A stretch of 64,000 nucleotides of DNA from NCBI RefSeq assembly GCF_964275005.1, contig NC_092686.1:17994547-18058546 (forward strand), in the 5' to 3' direction. How positions within the stretch are numbered: the first letter of the stretch is position 1; every line of letters begins with the position of its first letter. A program made the translations under genes and the position numbers. This document shows positions 10,516-21,989 of this stretch, piece after piece. The DNA comes from Diadema setosum (taxonomy: Eukaryota > Echinodermata > Echinoidea > Diadematoida > Diadematidae). The notes under the pieces are model-generated. The model searched no databases. It had not been told where the DNA came from and worked only from the letters and a program-made list of their open reading frames with translations.

Positions 10516-12420
10516 GGTTGCTTTGGATTTTAATATTGATATATGTAAGTATAATATTTTGTCCAGTGTAAATGATTTTTTTGATTTGATCAAAACATTT
10601 TCTTTTATGCCTCCAATTACTAAGCCCACACGTATTACAACTTCCCCCTGCAACAACATCAGACAATATAGTATGTAATAACCCAGAGAAGGTTTTGAAA
10701 GCAGGCACAGTTACGACTGGTGTAAGTGTCCATTTGACTCCTTTTGCAATGATATCCTCCGAAACCCCCGATGTTATATTCATATTCTATTTCTACTTGC
10801 CATAGTATCCACAAACAAATAGTAGGAAATTCTTCTTTTGATGATAATAAATATATAAAAAGGGAGTTTTGCTGATTCTATGTACTTTAGTGAAGTAACA
10901 GAATATGATATTTAGAAAGCTGTGTTAAAATTGCAAACCAAAAAGTGCTGTGGCTATGATGGTTTTGATTCTGCTCTTGTGGAATGAAGTATTGATATTA
11001 TTCTTAAACCTCTGTGTATTATATTTAATTCTTCATTGGATTCGAGTGTCTACCCTGATGGCCTTAAGCTTGCCAAAGTAATACCAGTTTACAAAAATGG
11101 TGATGAATGTATTTTAACAAACTACAAACCCATATCTCTTTTTAAACTTTTTGAGAAAATTTGTGTATGACAAATAAATGTTATTTGTTATAAGAAATGT
11201 TTTATCTCAAACAATTTGGTTTTAGGAAAGGTTATAATCCAATTTAGCTTTAGTAGATTTGATACGAAATATACTAAAATCATATGAAAAAAAAAAGGAA
11301 ATTACCATCGGGATCTTTTCAGACCTATCTAAGGCCTTCGATTGTATTGATCATGCGATTTTATTGAGAAAGTTATATTTTTATGGTATTAGGAGAGTGG
11401 TTCTAGACTGGTTTAAGAGTTATCTAAAAGAAATCAATTTGTAAATGTGAAATTATAAATCCAAGTCTGAGAATATAACATTAGAGGTACCTCAGGGCTC
11501 TATATTGGGACCATTGCTTTTTTTACTTTATGTGAATGATTTACAAAATGTTAGTTCCCAGATGTCTGTAATCCAGTTTGCAGATGATACAAGTTTATTT
11601 TTATCAGGGAGTAATATAATTTGGATAAATGATATTTTGAATAAAGAGTTGATGAATTTTCAAGAGTGGTTAAAACTTGACAAATTACAAATAGATGCTA
11701 AAAAATTATGTTATATGATTTTTAAGACAAAGAATAAAATAACTGATGAAAATGTGATAAATTTGTGTTTGAATGATATGTATATAAGAAAATTTGAAAG
11801 TATAAAATTGTTTGATGTAATCATAGAGTGTAAGCTTACATGGAAAGATCATATCAACCACCTTATTAGCAAATTATCGAAAATTGTAGTATTGTGTAAG
11901 GTAAAAGACATTCTCCCTCTTTGTATATTGATCACTCTTTATCATACAATGTTTTTGCCCTATCTTACATATGGAATTACTGTGTGGGGACATTGTGCCC
12001 AGTACTTGCTAAAAAAATTGTCTTACAAAAGCGTGCAAGAAGGTAATTACGAACTCAAATTACGTCGCTCACATTCGACCATTGTCCCTGAAACTAAAAA
12101 TTCTCCCTTTTAATCATTTGTATGAATATCAGATTTCTGTATTTATGTACGTACTTTTAAATAAACTTCTTCCATTTGACATCCAGGATTATGTGCCATA
12201 TAACTCTTCTGTCAATGTATATGCCAGCAGAAACTCAAAAACAGATACATGTACCTTTTATAGATATGAAGTTTCAAGAAATAGTTTATTTCATCAAGGC
12301 CCTATTATTTGGAATAATATGCATGTACCCATTGTTATCTGAAGTAAAACTTTTTTGTCTGCTTTTAAAAGAAAATATAAAGATGTGTTTGTAATTTCCC
12401 CCATTAAAGTGCTTTTTGGA
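10516..12420 (+). mobile_element. CR1/L2-like LINE, endonuclease end plus RT
   Basis: In order: LDFNIDI and KPTRIT (end of an apurinic-type endonuclease), LAKVIPVYKNGDE and NYKPISLF (start of the RT), [16 protein letters not shown] (about 11318), VPQGSILGPLLFLLYVNDL (about 11488), FADDTSLFLSG (about 11579), then WGHCAQ, LPFNHLYEY and NSLFHQGPIIWN. This is the motif order of LINEs in the CR1/L2/Jockey group. It is 5' truncated, and several stops and indels split it into frames of 61, 202 and 86 codons. The sister fragment at 7520-8155 is from the same family. Confidence 0.85.
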
Positions 12421-13364
12421 TTTTAAAAAAATGTTATATACACAGGCTCATTTTCTGAGTTTATTACCCGCAAATCTTTGTCGGTACTATTTTTGTTTTT
12501 TTGTTACTCGATTCTTTGCATGCGAGTGTTGTCTTCCCACAAATGTCTTTAATCCTCATTTTGCCTGCTTTGTCTCTCTTTGTCTCTGTTCTTGTCCATT
12601 TATATGTATTTTTTTTTAATGCAAACAAATAAAATGCAGTCCACCAAGGGTTTGACCTCTGATAGGCCAAGGGCCTTTGTCATTCCCTCACATCTGCTGC
12701 ATTTTAGTATTCTTACTTTTTCGTTCTATACTGCAACAGTCTTTGTATTTTTTGTGCTTTGAAATTGTTTTGTGTATATCTCCATGTCATGTTCTGTATA
12801 TACATGTATATACATTATATGTCTAGATTTGTGCATTTTTAAAGGTAGGGGATACCTTTTACAGACCTCCCAAAATGCAGCATAACATTAAATATGGACC
12901 TCAGGGGACTTGCTTAGGCCACTGCTTAGAAATTGGGAAGTCAACAGTTATCTAAAATTTGAATAATGCATAAAACTCAACTACTCAGTAGTTCTGTGTG
13001 TCAGCCACACTTAAGCCTTTTTGTTGCATTCTTCTGTATTTGTGATCTATAAACACAAATCTAAAAGTACAAGAGCTGATGTAATAACATATAGAGTGTG
13101 TGGCAAGAATGTATATAGAAATATTTGTAAGTGTTGATGAACTTTCTTCACAAAATATACATGATGGACACACATGCAGTACATGGGTCTGCAAAGGTAG
13201 CCTAGTAATGTACTGGAATTTACGGTGAGCCCCGAAAACAATTCAATTCAAAATCTAACGGTCAAAAAAATGTACTAAATGTTACCTTCCACTTTCAATA
13301 CTTTATGGGAGTTTCTAAAATGATACTCTCTTCAACATACCAGTGTATTTATACAACTCTTCAT
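12421..13364. other. LINE 3' flank and anonymous sequence
   Basis: The first part (to about 12860) is T-rich and may be the 3' untranslated tail of the preceding LINE. The rest holds no feature I recognise. Confidence 0.35.
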
Positions 13365-13754
13365 TTAAAGGGACTGTACAGTACTGGTTGAGGTGGGGAT
13401 TCATGTTTTGAACATTCCTAAGTGAGATAATGAAAATCCTCTTATGAAATATGAAAGAGCATGTAATTTTAAGAAGGATTCAACATTTATTTGATGAAAA
13501 TTGGTTTTCAAATGGCTGAGATATCCAAAAAAGTGCTAATAATAAAAGGCGACATGCCACAACTTTATTAGGATCTCTTTGTTTCACCTTGTTTTTGGAT
13601 ATCTCAGCCATTTCAAAACCGATTTTCATCAAATAAACTTTTGATACCCCTTAGAACTGCATGCTCTTTGACATCTCATAGAGTGGTTTCTGAATATCTC
13701 GCAAAACGCAAAAGCTAAATCCTCACCTCGACCAGAACTGTACACACCCTTTAA
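13365..13754. mobile_element. Foldback MITE, TTAAAGGG ends
   Basis: Begins TTAAAGGGACTGTACAGT and ends with the near-complement ACTGTACACACCCTTTAA. Similarity continues inward on both arms (gaggtggggatt / aatcctcacctc, then 'gctgagatatcc' / 'ggatatctcagc'), so almost the whole 390 bp can fold back on itself. Non-coding and palindromic with TA-flanked ends, it fits a MITE mobilised by a Tc1/mariner-type enzyme. Other window MITEs (26415, 46491, 55260) share the TTAAAGG-like end but not the interior. Confidence 0.85.
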
Positions 13755-13804
13755 GGCGTGCAAATGGGATTCCCTACCTTTAAGAGATGTGAAATAAATT
13801 GAAT

Positions 13805-14075
13805 TGAATTGACAAAATTGAGAAAATTGAGAAAGAAGCTCAGTCTCCTCCTTGCCCTCCAGCAATAGTAAGTGTATCTGACAAACGGCAAAGGGGAAAT
13901 CACAGTCTATACTGACCACAACCCCTTGGTCTTTTTAGACCGATTCAAGATGAAGAACCACAGGTTGTTAAGGTGGAGTATGATGACACAGCCTTATGTG
14001 CTCAAAGTTACACACGTGTCGGGCAAAAACGATGTGATTGCGGATGCTGATGCACTGTCAAGAGTGTAGAACAAA
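13805..14075 (+). mobile_element. Ty3/gypsy-type RNase H fragment (fossil)
   Basis: Encodes VYTDHNPLVFLDRFKMKNHR then LLRWSMMTQPY and HVSGKNDVIADALSR-like residues, the end of a Ty3/gypsy RNase H. It is the better kept relative of the fragment at 8915-9205. It is broken and has no LTRs. The fragment directly follows a short gaattgaattgac stretch after the MITE. Confidence 0.75.
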
Positions 14076-15059
14076 GAATATCGCAAGTGAAAAGTTTTCA
14101 CCTAAAATCATTCAAGTGTTTAGCCTATTCATTTCTGAAGTGTTTGGTAATTAATTTCAGTTCAACAGGATTATATGAGCTTAGGTCTTTAGGAAGCAAC
14201 ATTATTGTAAATGATATCCATGAAAAGAAAGCATGGAATTGATTCATAGTTAGCTAGTCACAATGGCATGTGAAAGTATGTGAAAATAGTTGCTTGACTT
14301 GGGTTTTACATTACATTCATTGTAAAGAATGAGAAATTGTGAGGGAAAAAGAAACCCTTGCTATGGCAAAGCTTTCGTTTTCCCATGGGGATGGTGTCAT
14401 GAATGTACCATCTAGTAGATACATTGTACATTATACATGTATGTTGTTCTGTATGCATGGTTGCTTTAATGTATGTATACAAGTTGACCAGATTAGTGGA
14501 GAACTTTCTATTTGGTATAGCTACAGTACATGCATGTGACAGGAAATACAATGTACGTAGCTCACCCAATCTGGAATGATCTAGGAAGTGCCTACATATT
14601 TGGCTGATTGATGCACTGTACTTGTAGCCTAACATGATTAGTAGTTATTTTTAGGGATGATGTAATGCAATGCAGTCAGCTAGGATTTCTGACCACACCG
14701 TTATCGAAGTGATAATTGTTTTATATTGTACTGTGGATAGTGACATATTATAGGCGGGAGTAACTGTGACTCTCTTTGGTTTATGATTTGCATGTGCGTC
14801 CCTTTTCGTTCCATTCCAGTCCTCTCTTATTTTCGTTACTCGAGTTTTTGAGTCATAGTTGCTAAGGGAGAGCCTCCTCATGGCCCCACCAGGCAACATC
14901 TAACTTGCGTAGACGGCAGATCTCCCTTAACCATCCATTTTGGTTTTTTGTGTGCCCTTTCCAAATTCCTTTTGTTTTTGTTATTACAGTCCAAATTTAG
15001 GGCTGTAATTGGGGCACACTTTTTTCTTTCTTTCCTTTGCTTTGCTACCTTTTTGTTTT
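14076..15059. other. Anonymous spacer
   Basis: No domain or clear repeat. The last 150 bp before 15060 may be the 5' untranslated leader of the zinc-finger LINE fragment, since it is T-rich like the related modules. Confidence 0.3.
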
Positions 15060-15500
15060 ATGTCAACCAACAGCATGAGTGACACCGGTTTAAAAAATGG
15101 TGCTGACGCGAACCAGGACAAGTCCATCTGTCCCTTGTGTTCTAAAAAATTCAAATCCTTCGCAGGACAACGTCAGCATGAGCGGAAGTCCCATCCGGAT
15201 GAATATCATTCGGGCGTGGCCGATGCCATCAGGGCATGCCTGAAAATGAGGTGGGATGAGGAGTTGAGACTGGCAGCAGGTGTGGAAACTAAAACACTCG
15301 CTTCTACGTACAACATAAATCAGGTTATACATAAGGTACTACCTCACTGCAGCATAGAATCTACTAAGGGCATGCGGAAGAAAAATGCCAGGTACTCAAC
15401 CCTCCTCGGGGAAATGAGAAGAGAAAGGGCTTCGGATGTGGGACCAAACCCTGTTGAACCCGGGCCCCACTCCACTCCCAATCCACGGAAGATCTTTCTA
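15060..15500 (+). mobile_element. R2-like LINE N-terminal C2H2 finger fragment
   Basis: The open frame from the ATG at 15060 encodes a C2H2 finger, ICPLCSKKFKSFAGQRQHER followed by KSHPDEYH, at residues about 22-49. It is followed by a basic helical stretch with RMRWDEE-like residues and MRRERASDVGP. A single N-terminal C2H2 finger with this spacing is typical of R2/NeSL-type LINE proteins, where it binds DNA or RNA. At about 15530 the frame runs into untranslated module P, so the protein is cut off there. The frame staying open to 15695 is incidental. Confidence 0.6.
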
Positions 15501-17261
15501 GCCCTCTTCCTTCCGTGGAGACATCGACATCGGTCCCCACCATGGCCACCGGTCCCCAAACGGGGCGACTTTGGTTGTTGTTTCTATGAGGTCAGGCGGC
15601 TGCTTCCAGTGTTATATCACTTCCTCCTTGACTATCCCATTCACTGCTTATATTTATATTTATGTTGGAGTTCACCCGATCGCCCTTTAATCTAATAACA
15701 AATTTTTGCCATGTCCAAGTACATTTGCCTTTTTTCCGCCAGCTGTACCGGTGTATTTCTTACCATTACATTTTATTTACCTTTCTTTGGGTGTTCACCA
15801 TTCCTCACTTCTTTTTCTTTTACCGGTCACAAACTGACTTCCCACCAGCATGGTCACATCGATCTGCATTCTCTTTTATAATGTCAAGTTAATTTGGTTT
15901 TTGTATTTACAGTTTGTCAACTAAGTTAATTATTGTGATGGTTAAACACTTTTTAGTTTGGAATAAATGATGGATTATATAGTTTCAATAAATGGAAAAA
16001 ATGGGTCAACATTGGGGTAAATTTAACATGTAATATACATTAATAATCACCCCATGTCATCTATTCACATTTTTTCCTACCTTTATATTTTAGTTACTTT
16101 TCTTTGGGTGTTCTCCATTCTCCAGTTCTTTTTCTCTTACAGGTTACATATTCGACTACCCCCGAACATGGTGACATTTGCCATGTTCCTCTATAATGTA
16201 AAATGAATTTTTGTTTTGTATAATGTAAAATGAATTTTGGTTTTTGTATTTGTTATGTTAAGAAAGTTATTTATTGTGATGGTTGAATGTATTTTAAGTC
16301 TGTTTTTTCTTTATTTCCTGTTTTCTCTCGAGTCTCACTTTGCCTACACAGGGCCTTGTTACGTGTAAATCTTACCATTTTTTTTTTATTTGTTATGGTT
16401 GAATGTGTTTAAAATTTTGTAATGAGATGTATTCATACAGTTTTAATAAAAGAATTAAATGGGTCAATATTGGGGTAATTTTAATTTGTTATATATATCT
16501 AATAATTACCCCATGTCATTTATTCACATCAAATGATGATACCTCAAGCTCCCCCTCTGGCTCTCTCGAGTTTTATTTTTATCGTATTGATCTTCCTGAT
16601 CTTTTAATATTCTGTTCCTATGGCTGCAGGCTCGTTTGTGACGGGAATGGTGGTGGTCTCATTTTGTCCGCCTGCGTGTCACTGATTAGATGACGATTCG
16701 TTTTCTTTACTTCCTGTCTTTCTCTGAAGTCTAACTTTGCCCACACGGGCCTTATTACATGTAATTCTACCTTCTTTTTTTTTAATTTGTCATGGTTGAA
16801 TGTGTTTGAAGTTTTGAAATAAAGATGTATGTAAACAGTTTTAATGAAAGAATGAAATGGATCATATTGGAGTAATTTTAATTTGTTATATATATCTAAT
16901 AATTACCCCATGGCATTTATTCACACTGAATGATGATCCGTCAAGCTCCCCCTCTGGTTCTGTTCAGTTTTATTTTTACTGTATTGATCTTTTTTGGGGT
17001 ACCAAATAGCAAGTCGATACCTCCACGTGGTGAGCCCCGGGCAACTGATTCCGTCAGGCTAAATTTGACTTGCTCCTCTTCTTTCTATGATTTTTCTTCT
17101 AAACCTGGTTGTATACTGTGGCGTTCGAAATCTTTAACTGTATCACACGCATTGTTGCGTTTTGACGTTTTAAAAGAACGCACTAGCCTTGGTTTTTCGA
17201 GACTCGCCTGGGTTCTGTCTTTTTAAAGACAGAACCTTTCCATTTTTTCTTGTCCTTTTAG

Positions 17262-17485
17262 TGTGTGTGTAGTTATGGAGAATGGCCATGTCCATCTCTT
17301 GTATCCCAATGATACATCCCAATATACCTGCTCATGTAGGAAGTCGATTATCCAGCATTCTCTAATCAGACAACATCTGTTGTCCCATGGTCTAAATATC
17401 ACATACGGTTGTGGCAGATTTGATAAGGTTTCCTCTAATCTTAATAGCATCGCTTGGCATTATCCCAAATGTAAAGGAAGGAGTA
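17262..17485 (+). mobile_element. Zinc-finger-like LINE ORF piece
   Basis: A frame reads VVMENGHVHLLYPNDTSQYT, CSCRKSIIQHSLIRQHLLSH, then ITYGCGRFDKVSSNLNSIAW and HYPKCKG. The paired C-x-C, H, H and G-C-G, H, C pattern resembles the N-terminal finger region of restriction-like-endonuclease LINEs. It sits as an insert within the 400-bp module array and is bounded by unrelated sequence. The family assignment is inferred from cysteine/histidine spacing only. Confidence 0.4.
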
Positions 17486-18317
17486 CTGGTGGGACGGTCT
17501 CCACTGAATGTTTTCCATGCAATCTCTGCAATAATTCCTTCAAGTCTTATCCAGTCTTATCTTTATTATTATCTTCCCGATCTTTTAATATCTTGTTCCT
17601 TTGGCTGCAGCTCGTTAGTGATGGGGTCGGTGGGGGTCTCGTTTTGTCCGGCTGCGCGTCACTGACTAGATGACGATTCTTTATCTTTACTTCCTGTTTT
17701 CTCTCGAGTCTCACTTTGCTTACATGGGGCCTTGTTACGTGTAATTTTGCCAATTTTTTTTTTATTTGTTATGGTTGAATGTGTTTAAAATTTTGTAATA
17801 ACGAGACGTATTCACACCGTTTCAATAAAAGAGTTAAATGGGTCAATATTGGAGTAATTTTAATTTGTTATATATATCTAATAATTACCCCATGTCATTT
17901 ATTCACATCGAACGATGATCCATCAAGCTCCCCCTCTGGTTCTGTTGAGTTTTATCTTTATCGTATTGATTTTTTAATATCCTGTTCCTTTGGCTGCGGC
18001 GTGTTAGTGACAGGGACGGTGGGAGTCTCGTTTTGTTTGGTTGCGTGTAACTGATTAGACGATTCTTTTTCATTACTTCCCATTTTCTCTCGAGTATCAC
18101 TTTGCCCACAAGAGGCATTGTAACATGTAATTCTACCATTTCAAAAAAAATTTGTTATAGTGTAATGTGTTTTAAGTTTTGTAGAAAAGAGACATATTTA
18201 TACAGTTTTAATAGAAGAATTAAATGGGTCAATGTTGGGGTAATTTTAATTTGTTATATATATCTAATAATTACCCCATGTCATTTATTCACAACGAATG
18301 ATGATCTGTCAAGCTCG

Positions 18318-18680
18318 GAGTAAAGCAAATTGGGCCTGACGTTCCGGACCGCCATTGGTTGGTTAAGCCTCGACCGCGTGAGACTGCAGCCTCGAGTGAA
18401 GACACACACTCAGATCTTACAGAGTCAGAAATCGGTTTGCATCTACACGCTAGTGAGTGGCAAGACCCTCCACATCACCAGATGAGCCCTCGGATTAGTT
18501 AAGCCATAGTTAAGAGTAGTTTTGGGTAGATCCTTCATAGTTATCGTAGCATATTTTAGTGTATTTTAGTAAGTAATCTACTGTAAGCTGTAGTGGCCTT
18601 ACCGCAGCGTGCTACAGCACTGGCGTAGTGTAAGTTCTAATGACACTACAACACCGACACTACGGCTTGTTATTAGGGGA
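18318..18680 (+). other. Unrecognised insert within the module array
   Basis: Interrupts a module right after 'gatctgtcaagctc'. It starts with an open stretch (QIGPDVPDRHWLVKPRPRET, ending SPRIS and a stop) and continues non-coding with repeated 'tagtgta'-like text. The protein tail could be the end of a retroelement polyprotein, but I cannot confirm a family. Confidence 0.25.
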
Positions 18681-18749
18681 AGGTGGGGGTCTCGTTTTGT
18701 CTGGCTTAGGGTGTCACTGATTGGAAGACGATTCTTTTTCTTTTAGCTC

Positions 18750-18995
18750 GGCACCGCTATAGCCTTGCGCTTAGCGGTGCAAAGAATGGAAACTACGCAG
18801 GGTTGACAAGGAGACAAGAAAATTCGTGCGCGGGGCTTTACATCTGCCGAAAGATACCAACAACGCAAGTCTCCACGCCCAGATCTGGGATGGTGGGCTC
18901 GGTTTCCCATCTTTTGATTCCACTGCACTGCTGCGACAAGGAGTCGCGCAGCGTCTTGCCCAGTCATCGCACAATCGAGTTTTGCAGGTTGCTGT
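18750..18995 (+). mobile_element. R2-like LINE RT thumb fragment, third copy
   Basis: Matches 10275-10515: RHRYSLALSGAK, then in another frame FVRGALHLPKDTNNASLHAQ, DGGLGFPSFDSTALLRQGVA and QRLAQSS. It lies between two modules of the 400-bp array and ends near a C run at 19003-19013. It is a fragment with a frame change. Confidence 0.7.
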
Positions 18996-20149
18996 GGAGG
19001 GCCCCCCCCCCCACTCTCTCCCATTCTCTCAAGTCTCACTTTGCCCACACGGGGCCTTAATACTTGTAATTCTACCATTTTTTTTTTATTTCTTATGGTT
19101 GAATGTGTTTTAAATTTTCGTAATAAAGAGACACGTTTAAACAGTTTTAATAGAAGAATTAAATGGGTCAATATTGGGGTAACTTTAATTTGTTAAATAT
19201 ATCTAATAATTACCACATGTCATTTATTCACATGGAATGACGATCCCTCTAGCTCCCCCTCTGGTTTTGTCGAGTTTTATTTCTATCGTACTTATCTTCC
19301 CAATCTTTTTCTATCCTGTTCCTTTGGCTGTGGCTCATTGGTGACAGGGGAAGGTGGGGGTCTCGTTTTGTCTGGCTGCGCATCACTGATTAGATGATTC
19401 TTTTTCTTTACTTCCTGTTTTCTCTCGACTCTCACTTTGCCCACACGGGGCCTTGTTACGTGTAAATCTTACCATTTTTTTTTTATTTGTTATGGTTGAA
19501 TGTGTTTAAAATTTTGTAATAAAGAGACGTATTCACACCGTTTCAATAAAAGAGTTAAATGGGTCAATATTGGGATAATTTTGATTCGTTATATATATCT
19601 AATAATTACCCCATGTCATTTATTCACATCGAACGATGATCCATCAAGCTCCCCCTCTGGTTCTGTTGAATTTTATTCTTATCGTATTGATCTTTTAATA
19701 TCCTGTTCCTTTGGCTGCGGCTTGTTAGTGACAGGGTCGGTTGGAGTCTCGTTTTGTCTGGTTGCGTGACACTGATTTGATGAAGATTCTTTTTCTTTAC
19801 TTCCCGTTTTCTCTCGAGTCTCACTTTGCCCATACAAGGCATTGTAACATGTAATTCTACCATTTTTTAAAAAATTTGTTATGGATGAATGTGTTTTAAG
19901 TTTTGTAGAAAAGAGACATATTTATACAGTTTTAATAGAAGAATTAAATGGGTCAATGTTGGGGTAATTTTTTTTTTCTTCTTTACTTTCCGTTTTCTCT
20001 TTAGTCTCACTTTGCCTATACGGGGCCTCGTTACGTGAAATTTTACCATCTTAAAATAGCCAAATGACTCGTCATCTCACCCGGGAAGTTTGACTGGGGC
20101 AGGACATCTGTTAAATGGCAACGCAGGTGTGAATAAACTCCACTCTCTC

Positions 20150-20290
20150 AGACACTTGCAGGTGCCAAGCTGGCCTCCCTCAAGGCAGTGCCATCAACCC
20201 TATATTATTCAATTTGTATATTAATGAAATTACACACTACTGAGCATCAAATATATCTGTATGCTGATGATATCGCTATATACACTTTGT
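20150..20290 (+). mobile_element. LINE reverse transcriptase fragment
   Basis: LPQGSAINPILFNLYINEIT followed, after a frame change, by YADDIAIYTL. These are the PQG and YADD blocks of a non-LTR reverse transcriptase. About 40 codons survive; the family is not resolvable beyond the Jockey/CR1/L1-like group. Confidence 0.65.
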
Positions 20291-21809
20291 AGTTTCTTCA
20301 GCTTGACGTTTATACTTGTAGCTCATATCAACTGTCTGGTTCTTCCATGCTGTGGTGCTACTTTCATCATTATCTCCACCTCTCTCCTCCCAATTCTCTG
20401 AGTTGGTCAATGATTTGGTTTTGCATCATTCTCTAATTCCCTGTCTAGTTTTTGTTTTTTTGTACGATAGTTAGGCAATATTGAAATAAATGTGTACTAA
20501 TATTTGGTTTCATTGGATTATGGATAGGTGTGCCCTGTTTCTTTTTTATAATGGTGAAATAATTGGTTGTATAATTGGCAAGTTGAACTTAAATAGTTTT
20601 ACAGATAAGTTAATAAAAAGTCTTTTTTAAATGTATTTACAGCTATCTAATGACCAACTTTGTCTCATACCCACAATGTATGATAACTTGTCAAGTACCC
20701 CCCCCCCCCCCCGATTCTGTCAAGTTTTTATTCACATCAACCAGTCTATCAGCTAATCTTGTTTTTATCTCCTTCTGTTCTCTTGACTGCTGTCTCGCCT
20801 GGGCGTCACTGATTCAATGACTTTTTACCTTTGTTTTACGAGTCTCACTGCCCACACCAGTCTTTGTTCCGTGAAAGTTCTTCCTTCGAAAAAGCTATTG
20901 TCAACTGTTGGCAATTCACTTCAACAAATGGCCCGATATTAAACACCTTTGGCTCTCTGAACAAAACCCCTCATGGAAACTATGTTTAATTGTCCAAGTC
21001 CCCCATGGTCCATTGAAACTGGAAAAATGGCCAGATACTTGGGAATACAGATAAGTCCCTAGTCTAGATCATGACCAGGTATTCACCAAAGTGAAGAAAC
21101 AACCGATTTGTTAATGTGAGAATATAGAAAAGGCAGCCCTAAAATTGAGATGTTAAATATGTTGACCATACATGTCATTAGAATAGCATATGACCAATCA
21201 AAGGAATTTTCAGTAGAACCTAAATTTGGAGGAAAGATATGACCATTTGGTTATATGTCAAGAAATTGCTCTTTCTACCAATACCTACCACCAACAATTT
21301 CATCTACACCAAAGCCAAAGAAGTGGGTCCACAACATAGTAATACCCTTAGACTTTGTTTCTACAAAAGTGTATTCATGGATTAGTACACATCTGCAAAT
21401 GGGAAGACCCAGTTGTAGTAGAACTTGCGCCTCTAATACAATTACAACAGAAGGCAGTCAAGATCCCTGAAAGAAGGGGAAAATGAGTATGTTACTCCTG
21501 ACACAAGGAGGATCATGTCTGAATAAGGAACCCAGGTTTCCTCACGGAGAATGAATATCTTTAGGCACTAAAGATCAGGGCAAATGTGGTAACTGCAAAA
21601 GAAATATCAGCTGCAGGAAATTCAAGCTGACAACAGACTATGGGAAACATTTCAGGCTACTGCCAATCCATTCCAGACCTACGAAAAACAAAACATGGTC
21701 GTATATAGAAATCATTAGGGCCACCAAAAGCCAATGGTTTCAGAATTACTGAGGAACCAGGGCATCGGGGTCCACATCATCCGCACCACTCTTGGACACT
21801 AACTCTAAC
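20291..21809. other. Anonymous sequence with a C homopolymer
   Basis: A run of about 15 C residues sits at 20698-20712, and a weak relative of the AT-rich module precedes it (20590-20880). No gene is recognised. Confidence 0.4.
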
Positions 21810-21817
21810 CCTAACCC

Positions 21818-21981
21818 AGGGCTCCACGCTAACTTTTATTTTTGGTGGCCCAAAGGCAAATATCTGACCTTTTTTGGTGGCCCGATCAGGCCACCAAATT
21901 CTTCATTTCTGAAATTTGGGTGGCCCGACATGCGTTTTTGGTGGCCCCAGGCCACCGGGCCACCGTTAGTGTCGAGCCCTG
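21818..21981. mobile_element. hAT-like foldback element in telomere-like DNA
   Basis: The ends are AGGGCTCCACGCTAAC and the near-complement GTTAGTGTCGAGCCCTG. They are flanked by an 8-bp direct repeat CCTAACCC at 21810-21817 and 21982-21989, the target-duplication size of hAT elements. The 164-bp interior repeats 'ggtggccc' and its complement. The flanks contain CTAACCCTAACC, so the duplicated octamer could also reflect pre-existing tandem repeats. Confidence 0.65.
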
Positions 21982-21989
21982 CCTAACCC

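Larger units (their letters stand above)
15530..20035 (+). repeat. Array of about 400-bp AT-rich LINE-derived modules
   Basis: A module of roughly 400 bp repeats in direct orientation. Landmarks in order are 'ttttctctcgagtctcac', 'ggccttgttacgtgtaa', a T run, 'ttgttatggttgaatgtg', 'gggtcaatattggggtaa', 'ttgttatatatatctaat', 'taattaccccatgtcatt', 'ctccccctctggttctgt' and 'cgtcactgattagatgac'. Copies occur at about 16320, 16730, 17690, 18080, 19020, 19420 and 19800. They are separated in places by unrelated inserts (17000-17560, 18318-18680, 18750-18995). Scattered ORFs of 70-100 codons across them are shared chance frames (they read CLKFCNKETYSHRFNKR and the like), not genes. Confidence 0.75.

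Noticed and set aside
16403-19863. Series of similar 70-100 codon ORFs as a gene family
   Set aside because: They arise from the same frame of a non-coding 400-bp repeat, include its AT-rich core and vary with indels.
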